Shown here: positions 58,112 to 64,000 of the stretch, piece after piece | Position numbering within the stretch: position 1 is the first letter of the stretch | Layout of the letters: every line of letters begins with the position of its first letter | Origin: CAVVYV01 sp963818205 | GTDB taxonomy: Bacteria > Actinomycetota > Thermoleophilia > Solirubrobacterales > 70-9 | Direction of reading: 5' to 3' | Length of the DNA stretch: 64,000 bases | Assembly: GCA_963818205.1 (NCBI GenBank) | Contig: CAWFRG010000009.1 | Location: 372,001 to 436,000 of the forward strand | The notes under the pieces: generated by a model | The model's database searches: none | What the model was told of the DNA's origin: nothing | Seen by the model: only the letters and a program-made list of their open reading frames with translations | Translations under genes and position numbers: made by a program

Positions 58112-58558
58112 ATGAGTACAGCCATCAAGACCTACCAGGCGAACGCCCAGGACCGCGAACGGGACTGGTACGTCGTCGATGCCGAGGGCAAGATCCTTGG
58201 CCGCCTCGCGACTCAGATCGCCGATGTCCTCCGCGGCAAGCGGAAGCCGACCTACACCGCCCACGTGGACGTCGGCGACTTCGTCATCGTCGTCAACGCA
58301 GAGAAGATCGCGGTGACCGGGAACAAGCGCGAGGACAAGCGCTACTGGCGCCACAGCGGCTATCCGGGCGGAATTCGCTTCCGGACCCTGGGCGAGCTGC
58401 TGGAGCGGCGGCCCGAGGAGGTCATCCGGAAGGCGGTCAAGGGGATGATCCCCCGCAACCGGCTGGGCCGCCAGCAGCTGCGCAAGCTCAAGGTCTACGC
58501 CGGCCCCGATCATCCGCATCAGGCACAGAAGCCCACCGAGCTGGAGATAGAGACTTGA
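58112..58558 (+). CDS. rplM: 50S ribosomal protein L13
   Basis: 148 residues from ATG 58112: RDWYVVDAEGKILGRLATQI, ADVLRGKRKPTYTAHVDVGD, KRYWRHSGYPGGIRFRTLGE, VIRKAVKGMIPRNRLGRQQL, YAGPDHPHQAQKP: full L13. The upstream in-frame ATG at 58055 would translate the hairpin and is rejected. Stop overlaps the TTG start of rpsI (TTGA). Confidence 0.97.
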   Translation: MSTAIKTYQANAQDRERDWYVVDAEGKILGRLATQIADVLRGKRKPTYTAHVDVGDFVIVVNAEKIAVTGNKREDKRYWRHSGYPGGIRFRTLGELLERRPEEVIRKAVKGMIPRNRLGRQQLRKLKVYAGPDHPHQAQKPTELEIET

Positions 58559-59489
58559 TCGAGAACGAAGAGCGGCGTCCCGGCGAGGACGAGCCAACCC
58601 CGGAGGACGCGCCGATCGAGGAGCAGCCGACGCCGGAGGAGCAGCAGCACGACGAGCAGGGTGCGCCCGAGGAGGAGCAGCCGGAGGAGGACGAGCAGGC
58701 GCCGGCCGAGGAGGCCCTCTCCGAGGACGCGGCAACCGAGGACGACTCGGCCGCCGAGGAACCGTCAGAGGCGCCGGCCGAGGAATCAGAGGCGCCGAGC
58801 CGGAGGAAGCGGAGCCGGCTGCCGAGGCGCCGGCCGAGGAAGCGGAGCCGGCCGCCGAAGAGGCGCCTGCCGCCGAGGCTCCCCCTGAGACCGCGGCTGG
58901 CGACGGCAAGCCGAAGAAGGAGGAGGTCGTCCCCGGCGCCGAGCTCGATCCGATTGCGATCGAGCCGGAACGCGAGCTCGACGCGGAGGAGCGCGCCCGC
59001 CGCGAGGCGGAGGCCGAGGAGCGCGACCGCCGCGAGCGCGAGCTGATCGGCGACGAGGAGGCCGAGCGGCCGCTGGCCGCGAAGCCCGCGCAGCTCTCAG
59101 GCGACGCCCGCTTTCTCGCCACCGGCAAGCGCAAGTCCTCGGTCGCCCGGGTGATCCTCATGTCGGGCAACGGCAGCATCGAGGTCAACAAGCGCACGCT
59201 CGAGGAGTACTTCCCGCGCGCCTACCTGCAGTCGGTTGCGAAGCAGCCCCTGGTGCAGACCGGCTACGAGGGCAACGTCGACGTTCGCATCCGCGTTCAC
59301 GGCGGGGGCATCTCCGGCCAGGCGTCGGCGGTTCGCCACGGGATCGCCAAGGCGCTCACCGAGGCCGACCCCGAGCTGCGCAAGGAGCTGAAGCGACGGG
59401 GGATGCTGAGCCGCGACGCGCGGGTGAAGGAGCGTCGCAAGGCCGGCCTCAAGAAGGCCCGCAAGAAGCCGCAATTCAGTAAGCGCTAG
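58555..59489 (+). CDS. rpsI: 30S ribosomal protein S9 with a very long acidic N-terminal extension, one frameshift
   Basis: Core S9 is complete: RFLATGKRKSSVARVILMSG, YFPRAYLQSVAKQPLVQTGY, GGGISGQASAVRHGIAKALT, KERRKAGLKKARKKPQFSKR. Upstream the same frame stays open and encodes Glu/Ala/Pro-rich sequence (EAPAAEAPPETAAGDGKPKK; ELDAEERARREAEAEERDRR). With one base restored near 58790 it joins the TTG at 58555 overlapping the rplM stop, giving about 180 acidic residues before S9. Actinobacterial S9 often has an acidic arm of some 40 residues; this is far longer. Confidence 0.9.
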
Positions 59490-59502
59490 CGTCCGCCTGA
59501 CC

Positions 59503-60811
59503 TTGGCGGAGAGAAAGCTGTTCGGGACCGATGGGGTCCGCGGGGCGGTTGGCGAGTTGCTCACTCCCGATCTCGCCGTTCGACTCGGGCGAGCCGCGGC
59601 GCTCACCGCGGAGCCCGAGCGCCCCCAGGTGCTGATCGTTCGCGATACCCGCGAATCCGGGCCGATGCTCGAGGACGCGCTCGCGGCGGGGATCGCCTCG
59701 GGCGGCGCTGACGCGATGCTGGGCGGGGTGCTGCCGACGCCGGCGGCCTCGGTGCTGGCGCGGCGCCTGGACTTCGACCTCGCGGCGGTCGTCTCCGCCT
59801 CCCACAATCCGTTCGGCGACAACGGGATCAAGTTCTTCGACCGCAGGGGCCGGAAGCTCGGCGACGAGGCCGAGGCCGCGATCGAGGCCGAACTCGATCG
59901 GCCGGCGCGCTCCGAGGTGGGAGCGGTCCGGGTCCTCGAAGGCGCCTTCGACGACTATCAGCGCGAGCTGCGGACGGCCTTCGCCCTCGACCTCTCGGGG
60001 ATCCGGGTCGCCCTCGACTGTGCCAACGGTGCCACGCACCGGGCGGCTCCCGCGATCTTCGAGATCCTCGGCGCCGAGGTCGAGCTCACCGGCGACGAGC
60101 CCGACGGGCGCAACATCAACGACGGCTGCGGCTCCACCCACCCGCAGACGGATCAAGGACCTGGTCGCAAACTCGGGCGCGCAGATCGGCTTCGCCTTCG
60201 ACGGTGACGGCGACCGGGTGGTCGCGGTGGACAGCGCAGCGCGCCTGCACGATGGCGACGATCTGATCGCCCTGATCGCAATGGACCTGAGGGAGCGCGG
60301 CGAGCTCGAGGGCGGGGTGGCGGTCACGGTGATGACCAACTACGGCTTCCACACGGCGATGAAGGAGGCCGGGATCGAGCTGGAGGTGACCCAGGTAGGG
60401 GACCGCTATGTGATCGAGGCGATGGATGAGCGCGACTGGCAGCTGGGCGGCGAGCAGTCGGGCCACATCGTCTGGACCGGGTTCGCGCCGACTGGCGACG
60501 GGATCGCCGCGTCGCTGCTGACCCTGCGGGCCCTGCGCGGGCGCGCTCTCGAGGACGCGACGCCGTTCGAGCGGCTCCCGCAGCGGCTCGAGAACGTCGA
60601 GGTCGCCGAGCGCGAGGCGATCGCCGGCGCCGCGGCGCTCTGGGCAGCCGTGGAGGACGAGAGCGCAAAGCTCGACGGCCGCGGCCGGGTGCTCGTACGC
60701 CCGTCGGGAACAGAGCCCCTGCTGCGGGTGATGGTCGAGGCGCCCGAGAAGGACGAATGCGACGCCGTGGTTGACCGCCTGGTTGCGATCGCCCGCTCAG
60801 AGTTGGCCTGA
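59503..60811 (+). CDS. glmM: Phosphoglucosamine mutase GlmM, one frameshift
   Basis: Converts glucosamine-6-P to glucosamine-1-P for peptidoglycan. TTG start, KLFGTDGVRGAVGELLTPDL, active Ser in VVSASHNPFGDNGIKFF, metal loop FAFDGDGDRVVAVD, sugar loop GGEQSGHIVW, phosphate loop LVRPSGTEPLLRVMVE. One extra base near 60145 (CCGCAGACGGATCAAGG) splits the frame between STHP and RIKDLVANSG. Followed by glmS. Confidence 0.93.
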
Positions 60812-60851
60812 TTCGGGGGATCAGCCGCACCAACTACCCTTTGCAGCCCTT

Positions 60852-62714
60852 ATGTGCGGCATTGTCGGATATGTAGGCGACCGACCGTGCCGGGATCTGC
60901 TGATTGCCGGACTCGAGAAGCTCGAGTACAGGGGCTATGACTCGGCCGGCATTTCAGTGATCGCGGACGGCGAGATCGACAGCGTACGCGCGGTCGGCAA
61001 TCTGGCGAACCTGCGCGCCGCGGTCGAGGAGCAATCTCAGAACGGCAGCGGCCCGGTCGCGGTCGAGGCGGCCGCCGCCAAGACCGGCGTCGCCCACACT
61101 CGCTGGGCGACTCACGGGCGGGTCACCGAGGAGAACGCCCACCCGCACGGCGACTGCCAGGACCAGATCCACATCGTCCTCAACGGGATCATCGAGAACC
61201 ACGCGGAGCTCCGGCGCGAGCTCCAGTCCGAGGGCCACGACTTCAGCTCCGAGACCGACGCGGAGATCGTCGCCCACCTGATCGAGCGCCACGACCGTGG
61301 GGATTTCCCGAAAGCGGTGCGGGAGGCGTTCGGCGAGCTGCGCGGGCACTACGCCTTCGTCGCGATGCACTCAGAGCACCCCGACGCCCTGGTGGCGGCG
61401 CGCAAGGAATGCCCGCTGGTGATCGGCCTGGGCGAGGGCGAGAACTTCGTCGCCTCCGCGATCCCCGCGTTCCTCGCCGAGACCCGGAGCGCCCTGATGG
61501 TCGAGAACGACGAGCTGGTGACGATCGACTCGAGCGGGGTGACGATCACCGACGCCGACGGCAACCCGATCGAGCGCGAGCCCGACCAGGTGACCTGGGA
61601 CGAGGACGCCGCCGAGAAGGGCGGCTATTCGACCTTCATGAAGAAGGAGATCCACGAGCAGCCCGACGCGGTCGCCGAGACGATCACCGATCGGCTCCCC
61701 GAGCTCGACCGGGTCGACCTCTCCGACGTCGACCTCGACGACGACTACCTGCGCTCGGTCGAGCGGGTCGTGATCGTCGCCTGCGGCACCTCCTACCACG
61801 CCGGCCTCATCGGCCGCTACGCGATCGAGCAGTGGGCGCGGGTGCCGGTCGAGATGGACATCGCCTCCGAGTACCGATACCGGGAGCCGGTCCTGCGTGA
61901 GAACGACCTGGTGATCGGGATCACCCAGTCCGGGGAGACCGCGGACACCCTGGCGGCGATGCGCCTCGCGCGCGAGGGCGGCTGCAAGGTGCTGACGATC
62001 ACCAACATCATGGGGAGCCAGGCGACCCGCGACGCCGACGCGGTCCTCTTCACCCGGGCCGGGCTCGAGATCGGGGTCGCCGCCACCAAGACCTTCGTCA
62101 GCCAGGTCGCCGCCGTGTACCTGATCGGGCTGAAGCTGGCCGAGCTGCGGGGGACGCTGTCGGAGGAGCGCCTCGCGGAGCTGATCGCCGAGCTGAAGCA
62201 GACCCCCTCGAAGCTCGAGGAGACGATCGCCTCCTGCGACGAGGCGGTCCGCGCAATCGCCCGCTCCCAGCACGACCAGCGCTTCTTCATGTACCTGGGG
62301 AGGCACATCGGCCTCGCCGTCTGCCTTGAGGCGGCGCTGAAGCTGAAGGAGATCGCCTACATCCCCGCCGACGCCTACGCGGCGGGGGAGATGAAGCACG
62401 GGCCGATCGCGCTCCTCGACGAGTCGACGCCGGTGGTCTGCGTGGCCACGAACAGCCCGGTGGTGGAGAAGATGCTCTCCAACATCGAGGAGGTGCGAGC
62501 CCGCGGGGCGGACGTGATTGCAGTCGCGACCGAGGGGAACGAGGACGTGGCCGAGGCCGCCGACCAGACCATCCTCGTCCCGGGCAGTGACTGGATCCTG
62601 CAGCCGATCCTCGCGATCGTCCCCCTCCAGCTGCTCGCCTACTACATCGCCCGCGAGAACGGGCTCAACGTCGATCAACCGCGGAATCTGGCGAAGACGG
62701 TGACGGTCGAGTGA
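60852..62714 (+). CDS. glmS: Glutamine-fructose-6-phosphate aminotransferase GlmS
   Basis: 620 residues from ATG 60852, fixed by the N-terminal nucleophile MCGIVGYVG. Glutaminase domain with EYRGYDSAGIS, HTRWATHGRVTEENAHPH; two SIS domains with ACGTSYHAGLIGRYAIEQWA, GITQSGETADTLAAMRLARE and the end NGLNVDQPRNLAKTVTVE. 40 bp after glmM; no glmS ribozyme is seen in that gap. Confidence 0.98.
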   Translation: MCGIVGYVGDRPCRDLLIAGLEKLEYRGYDSAGISVIADGEIDSVRAVGNLANLRAAVEEQSQNGSGPVAVEAAAAKTGVAHTRWATHGRVTEENAHPHGDCQDQIHIVLNGIIENHAELRRELQSEGHDFSSETDAEIVAHLIERHDRGDFPKAVREAFGELRGHYAFVAMHSEHPDALVAARKECPLVIGLGEGENFVASAIPAFLAETRSALMVENDELVTIDSSGVTITDADGNPIEREPDQVTWDEDAAEKGGYSTFMKKEIHEQPDAVAETITDRLPELDRVDLSDVDLDDDYLRSVERVVIVACGTSYHAGLIGRYAIEQWARVPVEMDIASEYRYREPVLRENDLVIGITQSGETADTLAAMRLAREGGCKVLTITNIMGSQATRDADAVLFTRAGLEIGVAATKTFVSQVAAVYLIGLKLAELRGTLSEERLAELIAELKQTPSKLEETIASCDEAVRAIARSQHDQRFFMYLGRHIGLAVCLEAALKLKEIAYIPADAYAAGEMKHGPIALLDESTPVVCVATNSPVVEKMLSNIEEVRARGADVIAVATEGNEDVAEAADQTILVPGSDWILQPILAIVPLQLLAYYIARENGLNVDQPRNLAKTVTVE

Positions 62715-64000
62715 GCGCTCGCCGGCTCGGGGCACTGGCCACCTCCAGCGTGGTTCTACTTGTGCTGGTCGGCTGTGGCGACGCCGGCGGGGAGGGGAGC
62801 GTCGAGATTGGGCCGGCCGCCGTCGTCCCCGCCAACGCCCCCGCGTACTTCGAGGTATCGGTGAGGCCGGAGGGCGGTGCCCGCGATGGGGCCGAGGCCG
62901 CCGCCGGAAAGATCCTCGGCAGCGACGATCCGGGCGAGACCCTGATCTCCCTGATCGAGGAAGCAACCGCCGAGGACGACCCCGGCTTCGATTGGGACCA
63001 GGACATAGCGCCCTGGCTGGGCGAGAAGGTCGGTTTCTTCCCGACCTCGGTCGCGGGCGAGAGCGAGGTCGCCCTGATCGCGGAAACGACCGACGCCGAG
63101 GCGGCGCTCGAATTCGCCCGCTCACAGGAGGACGTGACCGGGCCCGAGCGCGAGTACCACGGCGCCAGCTTCCAGATCGACTCCAGCGGCGAGGCCGTTG
63201 GGATCGTCGACGACTTCCTCGTCTCAGCAACGCCCAAGGGCTTCAAGCGGGTGGTGGATGCTGCGCAGGGGGACTCGCTTGGCGGCTCCGATCAGTTCAA
63301 GGACTCGATCGGCGATCTTCCCGACGAGCGGCTGGTCACCCTCTACGCGGTCCCACGGGGCTTTCTCGAGGCGATCCCGGAGGAGGAGCTCGACCGGGAA
63401 GGCCGCAACATCTTCCTCAAGGCGATCGGGGAGTCCGCCGACGCCCCGGTGCTCGGGACCGTCACCGCCTCCGCCGAGGACCTCGAGCTCGAGCTCTCGG
63501 CCGCCGGTGGCACGGTGGAGACCGAGCAGAGCAATCTGCTCGCCCAGGTTCCGGGCGAGGCCTGGCTCGCGCTCGGCCTCGGCGACATCGGGGGCGCGCT
63601 TCAGAACGGGCTCGACAGCGTCGAGTCCGCCGAGGTCAAGGGGCTGAGCGGCGAGCAGCTTCGCTCCCAGCTCGACGAGGCGACCGGACTCGACCTCGAA
63701 CAAGTGGCGCGGGCGCTCGGTGCCGGCGTGATCTTCGTCCAGGGCAGCTCGACCCTCGACCTACGAGGCGCCCTGATCATCCAGAGCAGCGACGAGGCGG
63801 TCTCGGCCGAGCTGCTCGACGCGCTGGAGTCGCTGATCACCGCCCAGGTCGGCACCAGCGACCTCAGTGTCACCTCCCTCACCGCGGCGAGCAGCCCGAG
63901 CAGCAGCGAGACGGCCACCGACAGCAGCGAGCAGACCACCCAGGGCGGCTTCCAGGTCGAGTCGAGCGACCTCCCCCAGCCGATTCAGGTCATCCAGGAG
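62711..64000 (+). CDS. DUF3352-like lipoprotein, runs past the window end
   Basis: GTG 62711 overlaps the glmS stop by 4 bases. Leader LATSSVVLLVLVGCGDAGGE with lipobox LVGC, then VVPANAPAYFEVSVRPEGGA, WDQDIAPWLGEKVGFFPTSV, AESEVALIAET-like GESEVALIAETTDAEAALEF and long acidic regions: the pattern of DUF3352 proteins, of unknown function in the envelope. At least 430 residues; open to the window edge with a Ser/Thr-rich stretch (SSPSSSETATDSSEQTTQGG) near the end. Confidence 0.82.
   Translation, partial: MSARRLGALATSSVVLLVLVGCGDAGGEGSVEIGPAAVVPANAPAYFEVSVRPEGGARDGAEAAAGKILGSDDPGETLISLIEEATAEDDPGFDWDQDIAPWLGEKVGFFPTSVAGESEVALIAETTDAEAALEFARSQEDVTGPEREYHGASFQIDSSGEAVGIVDDFLVSATPKGFKRVVDAAQGDSLGGSDQFKDSIGDLPDERLVTLYAVPRGFLEAIPEEELDREGRNIFLKAIGESADAPVLGTVTASAEDLELELSAAGGTVETEQSNLLAQVPGEAWLALGLGDIGGALQNGLDSVESAEVKGLSGEQLRSQLDEATGLDLEQVARALGAGVIFVQGSSTLDLRGALIIQSSDEAVSAELLDALESLITAQVGTSDLSVTSLTAASSPSSSETATDSSEQTTQGGFQVESSDLPQPIQVIQE

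Noticed and set aside
56983..59046. 687-residue plus-strand frame spanning the M23 gene, riboswitch and rplM
   Set aside because: Only its last third (acidic S9 extension) is likely coding; the rest lies antisense to the M23 gene and reads through a riboswitch.
60812..60851. A glmS ribozyme upstream of glmS
   Set aside because: The 40-bp gap to glmM is too short and shows no ribozyme core.
61371..63230. 619-residue minus-strand frame opposite glmS
   Set aside because: Antisense shadow of a clear glmS and the following lipoprotein gene.

Overview
The window reads as a chromosomal segment of a high-GC actinobacterium. The best fit is class Thermoleophilia (Solirubrobacterales-like), but that placement is inference. 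Pointers are GC-rich codon use with many GTG/TTG starts, a SUF system with SufU, a mycobacterial-type CysO/CysM/Mec sulfur-carrier route to cysteine, a GuaB3-type IMPDH paralogue, an actinobacterial Zur, and an S9 protein with an acidic N-terminal arm. I saw no rRNA, tRNA, CRISPR array, prophage or insertion-sequence transposase.

Layout. 0-3.7 kb: wax-ester synthase/DGAT (cut by the window edge), ispH, a thioredoxin-fold protein and a CADD/PqqC-like diiron protein. 3.7-8.4 kb: envelope genes, including a cupredoxin-like protein, a polytopic membrane protein, a His-rich lipoprotein and an M23 peptidase. 8.5-11.9 kb: zinc uptake (znuA, znuB, znuC, zur) with a Zur box. 11.9-12.5 kb: an NlpC/P60 hydrolase. 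12.5-22.2 kb: a SUF Fe-S cluster locus (Rrf2 regulator, sufC, sufS, sufU, then Rieske, sufB, sufD) interrupted by a GMC oxidoreductase flanked by two SnoaL-like proteins. 22.2-31.7 kb: MarR, HtpX, then sulfur mobilisation genes (two rhodaneses, one fused to an E1 enzyme, CysO, CysM, Mec) with a polar amino-acid/cystine-type ABC transporter inside. 31.6-38.1 kb: peptidase-MA-like, DUF1152, DUF1802 and hydantoinase hyuB/hyuA genes, studded with a dispersed repeat. 38.2-44.5 kb: a Zn-binding small protein, nadB, an HDAC-family deacetylase, a Flp-type pilin, rph, rdgB and a CDF transporter. 44.6-53.8 kb: roadblock protein, TldD/TldE, HU, pyrF, LysM, DacA-type carboxypeptidase, a PfkB kinase and an FAD monooxygenase. 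54-56.9 kb: guaB3-guaA. 57-58 kb: an M23 peptidase under a c-di-AMP (ydaO) riboswitch. 58.1-64 kb: rplM-rpsI-glmM-glmS and a DUF3352 lipoprotein cut by the window edge.

How the genes work together. Roughly 19 kb (12.5-31.2 kb) is devoted to sulfur: cysteine made through a protein thiocarboxylate (CysO activated by the E1-rhodanese, used by CysM, released by Mec), its sulfur mobilised by SufS/SufU and built into clusters on SufBCD. Zinc supply is handled by a compact Zur regulon. The right-hand end is core biosynthesis (purines, pyrimidines, ribosome, amino-sugars).

Caveat. At least ten genes carry single-base frameshifts, often in G/C runs, including near-certainly essential ispH, rpsI and glmM. 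I read these as assembly errors rather than decay, and give the span of the intact gene with the break noted. The window is also rich in palindromic and dispersed repeats, two of them unusually symmetric elements of about 160 bp.
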